A stretch of DNA of 64,000 nucleotides from CAVVEQ01 sp963802095 (GCA_963802095.1 CAWDHI010000004.1:36847-100846); one strand, 5' to 3'; shown: positions 52,017-61,365, numbered from the stretch's first letter. Notes: generated by a model not told the origin, from the letters alone. Numbers and translations are program-made.

Positions 52017-52402
52017 GCCAGCCGAAATCCATCCCAGGGATTTTCCGGTTTTCTCATTTCGCACCCGGACAGGACCGCAAGCAGACTCTCCGGAGTATAG
52101 GCTTTATTGAAAAAATGACCGGCACCAGCCGACTCCACCTGCCGGCGTAATTCAGGATCCATCCCCAGAATAATGAGGGCTGACCTCTTCGCTGCAAGCT
52201 GAATTGTGCAAAGCAGATCCCCGGCCAGCATTTCACCATCCAGGTCCAGGATGATGATATCCGGGTGCGTCCGACCGGTTGCCGCCAGGATATCCCCGGG
52301 GCTGTGGAGCGATCCCACCACCCGCCAACCTGGCTGGCTATGGATCAAAGCCTGCAGGGTAAAGATCTGCGCCGGCGAACTGGATTGGATCAAGAATTTC
52401 AT
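52013..52402 (-). CDS. Degenerate response-regulator receiver domain protein
   Basis: 129 residues from ATG 52402 with AGGA upstream. It has a CheY-like layout: the phospho-acceptor region HPDIIILDLDG, hydrophobic strand ALIILGM and conserved lysine in FFNKAYTPESLL. The N-terminal acidic pair is replaced by QSSSPA and the Ser/Thr switch residue is missing, so phosphorylation may not occur. No output domain. It follows the NarL-type regulator by 268 bases on the same strand. Confidence 0.72.
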   Translation of the reverse strand: MKFLIQSSSPAQIFTLQALIHSQPGWRVVGSLHSPGDILAATGRTHPDIIILDLDGEMLAGDLLCTIQLAAKRSALIILGMDPELRRQVESAGAGHFFNKAYTPESLLAVLSGCEMRKPENPWDGFRLA

Positions 52403-52670
52403 CCTCGTCCTGAAACGTGGGAAGCCGAAGGAGTGACCAGCTCTTCCGGCTTCCGCGGATGGGGGAGATTGAAATGTTCTGCGGGATTGGATTTCAGCCA
52501 ACAGGCTTGCTTTCTAGCCCGGCCACATTTCACCCTGAGGATATACCCTCCGGGATGCCTGCGCATTCCCCAACCGGATGATTTGGCATGGGACAACTGT
52601 ACAACCCAATAAATGACCCGCCGCAGATTATCACAGCAGCGGCGGGGACTGATCGACAGGAAAAGGGGGG

Positions 52671-53309
52671 CTATTTAACCAGCTTATTACGCAGCGCCAC
52701 CGAAACAGCCTCGGCGCGTTTGGAAACCCCAAGCTTGGAAAGGATGTTGCTCACGTGCGCCCGGGCAGTGGAGCGGCTGATGCAGAGCCGTTCGGCGATT
52801 TCGGGATTGGAGTAACCCTCCACCATTAAGGCCAGCACTTCGCGCTCGCGGGGGGTCAGGTCGTCCCCCAGGCGGGGCTGCTGCGAGTGCAAGATCAATT
52901 CTTGTGTCACCTCGGGCGCGATGGCAGGCCGGCCCTGGCTGGCAGCGCGGATATCGGCGAGCAGTTCTACCCCGCTTACGTTCTTCAATAAATACCCGGC
53001 TGCCCCCAATTTGAGGGCTTCCTGCACCTGGTCACGTTCCTGGAAGCTGGTCAGGATCAAAACTTTGATGAAAGGATGTTTAGCGCGGATGTTCTTCAGG
53101 GTTTCCATGCCATCCATCCGCGGCATGATCAGGTCCAGCAATACAACATCCGGGGAAAGCTCGGCGCAAAGCTGCAATGCGCGAACGCCATCGCCCGCCT
53201 CCCCCACCAGGCGGATATCAGCCGCGCTTTTCAAGTAGGCAGCGATCCCCTTGCGCACCATGTCGTGGTCATCCACCACGATCACGCGGATCTCGGTAGT
53301 TTCAGTCAT
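52671..53309 (-). CDS. NarL/LuxR-type response regulator
   Basis: 212 residues from ATG 53309 (GGAGGG upstream), overlapping the kinase stop by eight bases. Receiver domain with VDDHDMVRKG, phospho-aspartate in DVVLLDLIMPRMDG, then the LuxR HTH LTPREREVLALMVEGYSNPEIAERLCISRSTARAHVSNIL. It is the output partner of the upstream sensor kinase and activates unknown target promoters when phosphorylated. Confidence 0.95.
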   Translation of the reverse strand: MTETTEIRVIVVDDHDMVRKGIAAYLKSAADIRLVGEAGDGVRALQLCAELSPDVVLLDLIMPRMDGMETLKNIRAKHPFIKVLILTSFQERDQVQEALKLGAAGYLLKNVSGVELLADIRAASQGRPAIAPEVTQELILHSQQPRLGDDLTPREREVLALMVEGYSNPEIAERLCISRSTARAHVSNILSKLGVSKRAEAVSVALRNKLVK

Positions 53310-56300
53310 GTTTTCCCTCCACTTCACCCTGCCACATCGTCTCGATGGTTGTCCCCTCCCCGGAGGAGCTGATCACCTTCAACCGCGCGCCAATGGATGC
53401 TGCCCTTTCCTTGAGACCAAGCAGGCCGAAATGGCCAGCTTTCTTCAGCCTCGGGTTGAAGCCGATGCCATCATCATGTATGGATAATGATACCCGATAC
53501 TGCCGCCCGCGAAGTTTCCGGCAGCGCAGCACAAGGTTGATCCTGCGAGCCTGGGAGTGCCTAGCAATATTGGTAAAAGCCTCCTGGCTGATACGGTACA
53601 GGGCGATATGAACATCATCTGGTAGCCGGCATGTATCCTGAATATCCAGGTTCATGTCGATCTGCAAGCGACCGATCACGGCTTCCGCAAGCTGGCGGAG
53701 GAGATCGCCAAGGGGGGCCTCCAGGATGGCGGAGGGACGCAGTTCCATCAGCAGGCTGCGCATCTCCGCCAGCGCCGCCCGGTTCAGTTGGCGCAGTTCA
53801 CGCAGCAGTACCTTTCCCTCCTCCCGGTCTGCCTGCCAGGTGGAGGGCAGCGCTTCGGCAATAAGGCTGGCTGAGAAGAGCGTCTGGGTGACGGCGTCGT
53901 GAAGTTCCCGCGCCAGTCGCGAGCGCTCTCCCAGTACCGCGCTCTCTTCCGCGCGGTCGCGCAGGCGTTCATTACCGATCGCGAGGGCGCATTGATCTGC
54001 AAAGGTGGATAACAATTCAAGTTCTTCCTGCCCCGGGGGTTTCTCCACCGGCAGGAAAAGGAGAAATCCACCAAAGATCTCCCCTTCCGGCATGACCGGG
54101 ACATACACCGCGCTGGATATCCCCGCCGGAAGCCCGGGCAAGTGGGGTTCGGAGTGGCTACCGATTTCCGCCAGGGGAGAGATCACTTTTGTGGCATTTG
54201 AATGGACCAGATCAGCAAGCCACGGGAATGCGTCATCTTTGAAAACCTGGCGGCGCTGCTTATGGGCCAATTCCACGGATATGGATTCGCCGGAACGACC
54301 AGGGAGATCGAGGAATTCCAGCCGATTATCGTTAGTATGCTCCACGAGATAAACTTTTCCGGTGGGGAAATTCTGCCCCACTTGTTCCAGGATCAAATTG
54401 AGGCTTTCCTCCAACGGGCAATTTGCGTTGATCAGGTTGATCACATCCCGCAGCCCCTCTGCCACCTTGCGGCGCTGCTCGATCTCCCGGGTTCGCTCTG
54501 CAACCTGCCTTTCCAGTTGCTCGTTGCGTCGGGCGACGCTGCTGATTCGCAGCCGGAACCCGCCCGCCACAATAGCTGTTAGAAGGACTACCAAACCCCA
54601 GCGGAAGAGAGGTGTCTCCCAGAGCGGTGGAACCACCCGGATTGGAATGGATATCCCTGAGGTATTCCACACGCCGTCATTATTGGCAGCGATGATCCGA
54701 AGGATGTAGTTTCCCCCGGGCAGGTTTGTGTAACGTCCGTTGCGCACCTTGCCAACCTGTACCCAATCGCGGTCGAATCCCTCCAGTTTATACGCGTAGC
54801 TGTTCAAACTGGGGAGAATATAGCTAAGACCCGCGTATTCGAATTCGAAGGAGGTGTTTGGCCAGCGAAGGGAGATCTCCTCCACCTGGCCGGCTGGCTC
54901 GCCGGTAAGGGGTGGTTCTCCCGCGATATCCAGCCCGGTGAGCACCACAGGCGGCGGGAAGGGATTATCCTGGATATCATCCGGTTGAAAGTAGGTGAGA
55001 CCATCCTGTCCGCCAAAATACAACCTTCCCTGCTTATCCTTGAAAGCCGCCCCAAGGATGAATTCATTACCTCGCAGCCCGCTCTCGGCGGTGAAAAGAT
55101 GGGCAAGATCGGTTTCGGGGTCATAGCGGTATAAACCCCGGGTGGTGCTCACCCATAAGCTCCCTGCGTCATCCGGCAGGATGGCAAAAACCATCGCGGG
55201 GATGCTTGTACGAAATACCCGCCGGTTGACAGGTTCGAACCGGAAGAGTCCGGAGTTCGTTCCCACCCACACCTCACCCGTCCCGGCTACCCGCAAGGCG
55301 GTCACGGTGTCCTCGATCAACCAATTGGGGTCCTCCGCGTAGCTCACAAAATCCTCGGTGATCCCGTTATGCAGGTCGATACGGCTCATACCCTTATCCT
55401 GGGTGCCCACCCAGATATTGCCCTGTTCGTCTTCGGCGAGCGCAAGGATGGACCAGCCGCTCAGGTGGTGCAGTTTGTCCGAAGGGTTATACAGAACAAC
55501 CTGCTCTGTTTCCGGATCAAAACGGAACAACCCATCCCTCCGAGTCCCCACCCATAGCCACCCCTCCCGATCCTCAAGCAGGGAAGTAATGCTGGCGCGT
55601 CCCATCCGCAGGATATCCTGCCCGGCAGGATCCTCCCGGGGAGTAAGCGCAAATCCGGGTTGATAAAAGGTTTGGGTCGCAGGGTTGAACTGCGCCAGCC
55701 CGCGATCGGACCCAACCCAGAGACGCGAATGGCCATCCATAAGGATCGCACCGATGCTCTCGCCCGGAAGGGACCCCGGGGTATCCGCGTCCGCGTGGTA
55801 CTGGAGAAAACCAGAGTCGGGGAACACCCCGCGATTCAACCCCAGGCGGGTTCCCAGCCAGAAATTCCCGGATTGGTCCCGGTGGATCGATGTCACCTGG
55901 TCCGCGCTCAGCGGCGCTGACGAGGATGGATCGGCATATACCTGGTGAAAATCCTGCGTGGCGGCAAAGAACCTTTCCAACCTGCCTCCACCCGTCCCCA
56001 GCCAGTAGGCGCCGGATCGGTCCTGGAAAATGGCCGCGATGCGGGGGTTGTTCAGCGCACCGGGGATCTGCGGGTCCGGTTGGTACCGTCTGAATCCATT
56101 GACCGCAGGGAGGAACAAGTTCAAGCCCTCCGTTGTTCCGACCCAGATATTTCCAGAAGTATCCACCTGGGTGCTCAAAACGGTATCGCTGGAGAGACTG
56201 GTTGCCATTTCTGGAATGGAACGAAAATGGGTCGCATATCCGCTCGCGGTATCCAGCCGGTAAACACCATCTCCCTCAGTACCGATCCAAAGGTCACCCG

Positions 56301-57099
56301 CAAGGTCCTGGCTTAAGCTGGTCACTGTGTTTTCACTGGAGAGAACCCCGCTGGATGTGGAAAATGGGACGTGGTTGAACTCGCCGGTTTGAAAATCAAA
56401 GCGATCAATCCCATTCCACCCCCCCACCCACATATCCCCGTTCTCCGCAATGAGGAGGGCTTCAACGCTGTCACTTCTGATCCTGGTCGGGTCTGCCGGA
56501 TCACTGCGATGATGGGTAAAAACCTCCTTCCCACGCGGCAGGTGATCCAATCCTCCACCATTGGTTCCGATCCATAATCCACCCTGGCCATCCATTGCCA
56601 GGCTGGTGATGGCGTCGTTGGCCAGGGAGGTGTCGTTTTGCTCATCATGCTGAAAGCGAATGAACTTTCCCTGCGCCCGGTCGAACCGGTTCAACCCCTT
56701 GTCTGTTCCGATCCACAGGTAACCATCCAGGTCTTCCTGAAGAGCCCGGATGTTATTGCTGCTCAGGCTGGTCCGGTCCAGGGGGTCATTCCGGTAGATG
56801 AAGAACTCGTAACCGTCATACCGGATCAACCCATCCCGGGTTCCGAACCACAGGTACCCGGTCGCATCCTGGTGAATGACGCTTACTTCATTCTGGCTGG
56901 AAATATTTCCTGGGGTAAGGTGCTCAAAATTTATCCAATTGCTAAATGCTGCATCCGAAGGGGTGGCGGCGGTTTTCGCAGGGAGAGGCTGGGAGATCTC
57001 CTGGGAAATCGGGGTGGAGGATGCCGTGCACGCCGGCAGCAGCGCTGCGGATAGCAGGCATAATAGTAACCAACACCGCCAGGAAGCAGTTTTGTTCAT
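53302..57099 (-). CDS. Beta-propeller sensor histidine kinase with lipobox, GAF and HisKA_3 domains
   Basis: 1265 residues. A lipoprotein-like signal has C24 (LLPAC). Residues about 50-740 hold fourteen repeats of the form GxLWxGTxxGLxRFD, enough for two seven-bladed propellers. A Y_Y_Y domain follows (SYAYKLEGFDRDWVQVG), one transmembrane helix (about 845-865), a coiled coil, a GAF-like domain, the dimerisation/phospho-histidine box RLARELHDAVTQTLFSASL and a HATPase domain (NIARHSQARR, DDGIGFNP, GLLGLKERA). Such two-component sensors often detect carbohydrates in other phyla; the ligand here is unknown. Confidence 0.93.
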   Translation of the reverse strand: MNKTASWRCWLLLCLLSAALLPACTASSTPISQEISQPLPAKTAATPSDAAFSNWINFEHLTPGNISSQNEVSVIHQDATGYLWFGTRDGLIRYDGYEFFIYRNDPLDRTSLSSNNIRALQEDLDGYLWIGTDKGLNRFDRAQGKFIRFQHDEQNDTSLANDAITSLAMDGQGGLWIGTNGGGLDHLPRGKEVFTHHRSDPADPTRIRSDSVEALLIAENGDMWVGGWNGIDRFDFQTGEFNHVPFSTSSGVLSSENTVTSLSQDLAGDLWIGTEGDGVYRLDTASGYATHFRSIPEMATSLSSDTVLSTQVDTSGNIWVGTTEGLNLFLPAVNGFRRYQPDPQIPGALNNPRIAAIFQDRSGAYWLGTGGGRLERFFAATQDFHQVYADPSSSAPLSADQVTSIHRDQSGNFWLGTRLGLNRGVFPDSGFLQYHADADTPGSLPGESIGAILMDGHSRLWVGSDRGLAQFNPATQTFYQPGFALTPREDPAGQDILRMGRASITSLLEDREGWLWVGTRRDGLFRFDPETEQVVLYNPSDKLHHLSGWSILALAEDEQGNIWVGTQDKGMSRIDLHNGITEDFVSYAEDPNWLIEDTVTALRVAGTGEVWVGTNSGLFRFEPVNRRVFRTSIPAMVFAILPDDAGSLWVSTTRGLYRYDPETDLAHLFTAESGLRGNEFILGAAFKDKQGRLYFGGQDGLTYFQPDDIQDNPFPPPVVLTGLDIAGEPPLTGEPAGQVEEISLRWPNTSFEFEYAGLSYILPSLNSYAYKLEGFDRDWVQVGKVRNGRYTNLPGGNYILRIIAANNDGVWNTSGISIPIRVVPPLWETPLFRWGLVVLLTAIVAGGFRLRISSVARRNEQLERQVAERTREIEQRRKVAEGLRDVINLINANCPLEESLNLILEQVGQNFPTGKVYLVEHTNDNRLEFLDLPGRSGESISVELAHKQRRQVFKDDAFPWLADLVHSNATKVISPLAEIGSHSEPHLPGLPAGISSAVYVPVMPEGEIFGGFLLFLPVEKPPGQEELELLSTFADQCALAIGNERLRDRAEESAVLGERSRLARELHDAVTQTLFSASLIAEALPSTWQADREEGKVLLRELRQLNRAALAEMRSLLMELRPSAILEAPLGDLLRQLAEAVIGRLQIDMNLDIQDTCRLPDDVHIALYRISQEAFTNIARHSQARRINLVLRCRKLRGRQYRVSLSIHDDGIGFNPRLKKAGHFGLLGLKERAASIGARLKVISSSGEGTTIETMWQGEVEGKHD

Positions 57100-57121
57100 C
57101 TGGTTATCGATTGCTGAATTT

Positions 57122-57149
57122 ATTATAGCCTGACGGTTTTTGTAGGCAA
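57122..57149 (-). promoter_or_regulatory. Promoter of the sensor kinase operon
   Basis: Minus-strand TTGCCT (57149-57144), 16-base spacer, TATAAT (57127-57122), 22 bases before the kinase ATG. Confidence 0.65.
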
Positions 57150-57165
57150 GGAGCAGGACGATCCT

Positions 57166-57870
57166 CTAAATATCTCCCCAGTAACGGGTAAAGAGAGCAA
57201 TGGAGATCAGCAGCACCAGGATCACGCTGGCAAGCCCCAGCAGCCAGGACCCGATCAGGATGGAACCCAGCCCGGCAAGGATGATCACAGCCAGGGCCAA
57301 AAGCCCGGAGAACAAACCCGATTCCCGCGCGGAGAGGACGCGCCTGCCCCGCCAGAAAATCAGCCCGAGGGTCATCCCGGCCAGACAGAGCAGTACCAGG
57401 AAAACGGAAACGGCTTTACCCGGAATCCCCCCGAACGGCAGCACCAGTACCCCGCAGGAACCAGTCCGCGAGGGCAACGGGTAGGAACGCTCCACGAAAA
57501 CACGGGCCAGCACGAGCGTGTTATAAGCCGCATCCGCAGGTTTTACCGGCCAGGAAAAGGACACCTCACCCCCAGGAGGAAGGGATGGCGTCTCCTGGAA
57601 CTCGTTGATCAGGAGAATGTACCCTGATGTGATGTGTGCAGTGGTGAGTGGGTTGACTGTGTAGGTGGAGGGATTTTTTACGGTTACCGAAATGGACGAC
57701 TCCTCATCCCTGGCGATCATCAGCGGGCAGCGCAGGCTGGGCAGGTTTTTATCGTAGGCACTGGTGAGCTCGAAAAGCGATGCCTCCTGGTCTGCCCAGG
57801 TGGCAAGCGAGATGAGGATCAGACCGGAGAGGATCCCGGCGGCGAAAAGGATAAGGCTCCAACGTTTCAT
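57166..57870 (-). CDS. Hypothetical membrane-anchored protein
   Basis: 234 residues from ATG 57870 with AGGAG seven bases ahead. An N-terminal signal-anchor (LILFAAGILSGLILISLA), a beta-rich extracytoplasmic domain of about 120 residues with three cysteines, and three or four C-terminal membrane segments with short cytoplasmic loops. No family recognised. It lies upstream of, and in the same direction as, the sensor kinase but with its promoter between them. Confidence 0.7.
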   Translation of the reverse strand: MKRWSLILFAAGILSGLILISLATWADQEASLFELTSAYDKNLPSLRCPLMIARDEESSISVTVKNPSTYTVNPLTTAHITSGYILLINEFQETPSLPPGGEVSFSWPVKPADAAYNTLVLARVFVERSYPLPSRTGSCGVLVLPFGGIPGKAVSVFLVLLCLAGMTLGLIFWRGRRVLSARESGLFSGLLALAVIILAGLGSILIGSWLLGLASVILVLLISIALFTRYWGDI

Positions 57871-57931
57871 CAACGACTCCTGAAGGCGGCGACGCTCAAG
57901 GCTGCCGCGCGGAATATGTTATCATCTTAAT

Positions 57932-58528
57932 ATGGAAAAATCCGAAATTCAAGACGGCATGGGTTCGAATCTGGTGGTCATTCTCAAGGCCAGCCCGCGG
58001 GCGGGTAGTAACAGCGGCCGCCTGGCGGAGGAACTCGCCGCTGGCGCCCGGTCTGCGGGGGGCACTGTGAAGGAATTTTCGCTGCACACCATGGACCTAC
58101 ATGCCTGCGATGGCTGCGACGCCTGCCAGAATCCGCAGGGCAGCGGCTGCGTTGTAGATGACGACATGCAATTGATCTACCCGTTCCTGAAGCAAGCATC
58201 CGTGATCGTCCTGGCCACCCCGGTCTACTGGTTCACCTTCAGCGCGCAGCTCAAGCTGGCCATCGACCGGTTTTACGCCCTGGAATCCCCGGATGGTCAC
58301 GGCTTGAAGGGCAAGGCTATGGTGCTTGTTTTGACCTATGGCGATAGCGATCCCTACACCTCCGGTGCGGTGAATGCCATCCGTACCTTCGAGGATATGT
58401 GCCGCTACACCGGCTCCCCGGTGTCAGGTATCCTCTACGGCACCGCTACCGAGCCGGGTGAAATGGACTCCAGGGCTGAGCTCCTGGCGCGCGCCCGCGC
58501 CCTCGGCGTGAAGCTCGTCAAGGCGTAA
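57932..58528 (+). CDS. NADPH-dependent FMN reductase / iron-sulfur flavoprotein-like
   Basis: 198 residues. A flavodoxin-like FMN-binding start VVILKASPRAGSNSGRLAEEL, then CDGCDACQNPQGSGCVVDDDM, a four-cysteine stretch typical of the iron-sulfur flavoprotein branch, and LATPVYWFTFSAQLKLAIDRFYAL. Predicted cytoplasmic flavin oxidoreductase. There is no clear ribosome-binding site before the ATG. Confidence 0.85.
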   Translation: MEKSEIQDGMGSNLVVILKASPRAGSNSGRLAEELAAGARSAGGTVKEFSLHTMDLHACDGCDACQNPQGSGCVVDDDMQLIYPFLKQASVIVLATPVYWFTFSAQLKLAIDRFYALESPDGHGLKGKAMVLVLTYGDSDPYTSGAVNAIRTFEDMCRYTGSPVSGILYGTATEPGEMDSRAELLARARALGVKLVKA

Positions 58529-58591
58529 GCAAGCGCCGCCTGTCACGGCGTGGTATCATCCTGTTCCCATCCCACTTTCAACAGGTCTTGC

Positions 58592-59446
58592 ATGGTTCTT
58601 CTCATTATCGTTACCCTCATCTGGGGTTTTTCGTTCGGGTTGATCAAAGGCAACCTGACCGGGATCGATCCCTACTTTGTGGCCTTCATCCGCATGGCGC
58701 TCTCACTGCTGGTTTTCCTGCCCTTCCTGCGGGTCAGAAGATTGCCCCGCCCCGCCCTCTGGCGGTTGATGCTCACCGGCGCGGTGCAGTTTGGGATCAT
58801 GTACATCGCCTACTTCTTCGCGTTTCAAACCCTGCAGGCCTACGAGGTAGCGCTCTTCACCATCCTCACCCCCATCTACGTCATCCTCATCGACGACGCC
58901 TTCCAGCGTAAATTCCATTACCAGTTCCTGCTGACCGCGCTTATGGCCGTGGCCGGCACGGCGGTCATCAGCTACAACGGGGTCTCCTCGGGGGGGGTGC
59001 TGAAAGGTTTCCTTCTGGTGCAGATCTCCAATATTGCCTTCGCCTTCGGGCAGGTCTATTACCGGCGGGTGATGCGTCCCCTTGATGGGTTCCGCGACCA
59101 GGATGTGTTCGGGCTGCTCTATTTGGGAGCCTTCCTGGTCACCGGGGTAAGCTGCGCAGCGCTCACCAACTGGTCCACGGTGCAGCTTGGCTTCACCCAG
59201 TACTGGACGCTGGCCTACCTGGGCATCATCGCCTCGGGACTGAGCTTTTTCTTGTGGAACAAGGGTGCCCGCCAGGTGGACGCGGGTACGCTGGCGATCT
59301 TCAACGACCTGAAGGTGCCGGTGGCGGTGCTGATCTCGGTGGTGGTCTTTGGCGAAAGCGTGAACCTGGTGACCCTTGCGGTTGGTGGTGCCATCGTGGT
59401 GCTGGCGCTGGGGCTCAACGCGCGCTTCGTGAAGCGCTTTGGCTAG
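58592..59446 (+). CDS. EamA/DMT superfamily transporter
   Basis: 284 residues from ATG 58592; a GTG at 58550 would add a polar extension not expected before helix 1. Ten hydrophobic helices arranged as two EamA repeats, with LIWGFSFGLIKGNL at the start and the second repeat's AYLGIIASGLSFFLWNKGARQVDAGTLAIF. Such proteins export amino acids or small metabolites. It is followed by a dispersed hairpin repeat. Confidence 0.88.
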   Translation: MVLLIIVTLIWGFSFGLIKGNLTGIDPYFVAFIRMALSLLVFLPFLRVRRLPRPALWRLMLTGAVQFGIMYIAYFFAFQTLQAYEVALFTILTPIYVILIDDAFQRKFHYQFLLTALMAVAGTAVISYNGVSSGGVLKGFLLVQISNIAFAFGQVYYRRVMRPLDGFRDQDVFGLLYLGAFLVTGVSCAALTNWSTVQLGFTQYWTLAYLGIIASGLSFFLWNKGARQVDAGTLAIFNDLKVPVAVLISVVVFGESVNLVTLAVGGAIVVLALGLNARFVKRFG

Positions 59447-59450
59447 AATT

Positions 59451-59536
59451 GTCATTTCAAGGAAAGCGCTCACCAACGAAGGAATCTCTTAAGGTCTCTC
59501 TTCATTGCTTCGACCCCTTCGGGGTCTCGCAATGAC
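59451..59536. repeat. Dispersed inverted-repeat element, copy 1
   Basis: Ends in GTCATT... and its imperfect complement CTCGCAATGAC, with an internal GACCCCTTCGGGGTC hairpin and TTCATTGCTTCGACCCC block. Related words (GAGACCCCGCAGGGGTC, GATTGCTTCG, CTCGCAATGAC) recur at 61104-61246. It has no coding potential. Confidence 0.6.
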
Positions 59537-59549
59537 GGAAAGAATCAAA

Positions 59550-59569
59550 AACGCCCCTTTCGGGGCGTT
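59550..59569 (-). terminator. Terminator of the PadR/HAAS operon
   Basis: 8-bp stem AACGCCCC/GGGGCGTT with four-base loop; the minus strand continues TTTTGATTC. Possibly bidirectional since the plus strand continues CATTTTT. Confidence 0.85.
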
Positions 59570-59574
59570 CATTT

Positions 59575-60591
59575 TTAATCCACCGCAGGCAGCTGGGGCT
59601 TGCTGAATTCCGGTCTGAGCACCTTGATGGTATCCCAGGCGATCGAACCGATGATGATGAGCAGGATGAAGCGCACCGTGAAGTAGAGTCCGCCGCCGAA
59701 TGGCAGATCCTGCAGATCCGACATCCCCGGGATCGCGCTGATGCTGGATAGGTCGATGATTGGCGCACCGAAGAGCATGGCTGCCAGGACGCCGATGGTG
59801 AAGACCTGCACCGCGGCGAACCCCCAGCGCAGCGCGCGCGTCCAGCTTCCCTTCGCCAGCAGGGCCACATCCACCGCGATCTTCCCCACCCAGGCGATGG
59901 TCAGCCAGGGCAGCAGGCTGAAGAAAGCATCCGTGAGGATCGTTCCACTCTGCACCCACCCGCTTCCCTCTTTATAGCTGACACCCACCCAGTCCGGGTA
60001 GAAGTTGAAGAGCACGATGGCGAAGGCGCAGAAGGCGATATCCGCTGCCAGCCCGGCAGGCTCAATGGCATCCGCGGGGGTGTACCCCAGCAGCGAGCGC
60101 GGGTCCCAGGCTTTCTCGCGGCGTCCGACGCGCGGCAGGGCCAGCTCCAGGATGGCGAAGATCAGCACCACGTTCCCAAAGACGGTCACCGCCGAAGAGA
60201 GGTACTTCGCCAGGGATTCGATCCCCTCTGTCAGAATGCTTTCCAGCGGCACCGTTCCCAATCGGGTGAGGGTGTAGACAAATCCTGCCAGCGCAACCGC
60301 CCCCAGCACTGCCAGGACGATCTTCAGCACGGTCAGGAAGGCCGGAAAGAGGCGCGGTCCGATCAGGTAGCGCGGCTCGCGGTAGGAGGCAGCCACCTTT
60401 TCGGGCTCGCCATACTCGCGGAGCACCGCGATGACCATTTCTTCATCGGGCGCGCGGTTCTCGGCTTCGGCGCGGGCTTCCAGTGAATCCTGCAGCAGCG
60501 AGGAGATCTCGGCCTCGATATCGGCACGCTGTTTCTCCGGCAGATTTTCCCCCACACTGGCAACATAAGCATCAATCAATTTGTTTTTCAT
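59575..60591 (-). CDS. HAAS-domain membrane protein
   Basis: 338 residues. The N-terminal 70 residues are a HAAS/permease-prefix domain (LIDAYVASVGENLPEKQRADIEAEISSLLQD, EYGEPEKVAASY), followed by about six hydrophobic segments. These proteins are regularly encoded next to PadR regulators, as here (15 bases downstream). They are membrane proteins of unknown function, possibly sensing membrane stress together with PadR. Confidence 0.82.
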   Translation of the reverse strand: MKNKLIDAYVASVGENLPEKQRADIEAEISSLLQDSLEARAEAENRAPDEEMVIAVLREYGEPEKVAASYREPRYLIGPRLFPAFLTVLKIVLAVLGAVALAGFVYTLTRLGTVPLESILTEGIESLAKYLSSAVTVFGNVVLIFAILELALPRVGRREKAWDPRSLLGYTPADAIEPAGLAADIAFCAFAIVLFNFYPDWVGVSYKEGSGWVQSGTILTDAFFSLLPWLTIAWVGKIAVDVALLAKGSWTRALRWGFAAVQVFTIGVLAAMLFGAPIIDLSSISAIPGMSDLQDLPFGGGLYFTVRFILLIIIGSIAWDTIKVLRPEFSKPQLPAVD

Positions 60592-60606
60592 TCTTTCCTC
60601 CGTTCT

Positions 60607-60939
60607 TTATTGCTCCAGGAACTTATCCAAAGTCCCGGAAATTTTGATCCATTCCGATTTGACTTTGGGCAGGATCTGCCTGCCCAGCGGGCTGGCCACG
60701 TAGTAGCGCCTCGGCCGGTCCGCCTCCACCCGCCAGCGGGATTCGAGCAGCCCCTGGCTCTCCATGCGACGCAGCAGCGGGTAGAGCGTGCCCTGGTCCA
60801 CCCCCAGCCCCTTTTCCGAGAGCTGCTTGAGGATGGAATACCCGTACTGCTCCTCCTGCAGCTGGCTGAGCACCGCCAGGACGATCACCCCGCGGCGCAG
60901 CTCCAACACCAGGTTCTCCAACAATTCTTCTTCCTCCAT
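60607..60939 (-). CDS. PadR family transcriptional regulator
   Basis: 110 residues, ATG 60939 with GAGGAGGTG upstream. Winged HTH typical of the short PadR subfamily: ELRRGVIVLAVLSQLQEEQYGYSILKQL, then GTLYPLLRRMESQGLLESRW and RRYYVASPLGRQIL. A repressor of its own operon and of the membrane gene downstream. Confidence 0.93.
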   Translation of the reverse strand: MEEEELLENLVLELRRGVIVLAVLSQLQEEQYGYSILKQLSEKGLGVDQGTLYPLLRRMESQGLLESRWRVEADRPRRYYVASPLGRQILPKVKSEWIKISGTLDKFLEQ

Positions 60940-60968
60940 ACTTCACCTCCTCGTTCTCAATTACTGAC

Positions 60969-61012
60969 ATACTGTATTATACACAGTATACTAGATTATT
61001 AGTATAAGTCAA
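60969..61012 (-). promoter_or_regulatory. padR promoter with overlapping palindrome
   Basis: Minus-strand TTGACT (61012-61007), 16-base spacer, TATACT (60990-60985). The inverted repeat ATACTGT-N7-ACAGTAT (60969-60989) overlaps the -10 and the transcription start, a natural PadR operator. The rest of the gap up to 61365 holds only the repeat element described next. Confidence 0.65.
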
Positions 61013-61103
61013 GTGTACTATTTTTGTTTAGTAACCTGTAGGATGGAGGAGGTTCATATACAATTTTTTTCGTGGGGTGGGAGCGGCTCACCCTCCAGGG
61101 ATG

Positions 61104-61246
61104 GTCATTACGAGACCCCGCAGGGGTCGACACTTGCACCTGCCGCAAGTGCAGGTGAGCAATCCCACAGGATACCTGTTTTATTAATTTAGCTTGTTGT
61201 CTTTGTTTGAGATTGCTTCGTCGCGCTATGCTCTCCTCGCAATGAC
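61104..61246. repeat. Dispersed inverted-repeat element, copy 2
   Basis: Outer ends GTCATTACGAG and CTCGCAATGAC are complementary but for one base. Inside are GACCCCGCAGGGGTC and CACCTGC...GCAGGTG hairpins, and GAGCAATC paired with GATTGCTTC. No open reading frame. It looks like a small non-autonomous hairpin element of the same family as 59451-59536. Confidence 0.65.
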
Positions 61247-61365
61247 AGACGAACCGAAGAGCTGGAATGTGTTCTCACCACATTAATCAGAATGGCAGGC
61301 GCGACGCACCCGCCCTTCGGCTTGGAAACGATGTGGGGCAGAAAAAAAGGAAGGTGATAAGATTT

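Noticed and set aside
61104..61246. A structured RNA gene or tRNA
   Set aside because: The hairpins match a dispersed repeat with a second copy nearby and no tRNA cloverleaf or riboswitch core can be drawn.
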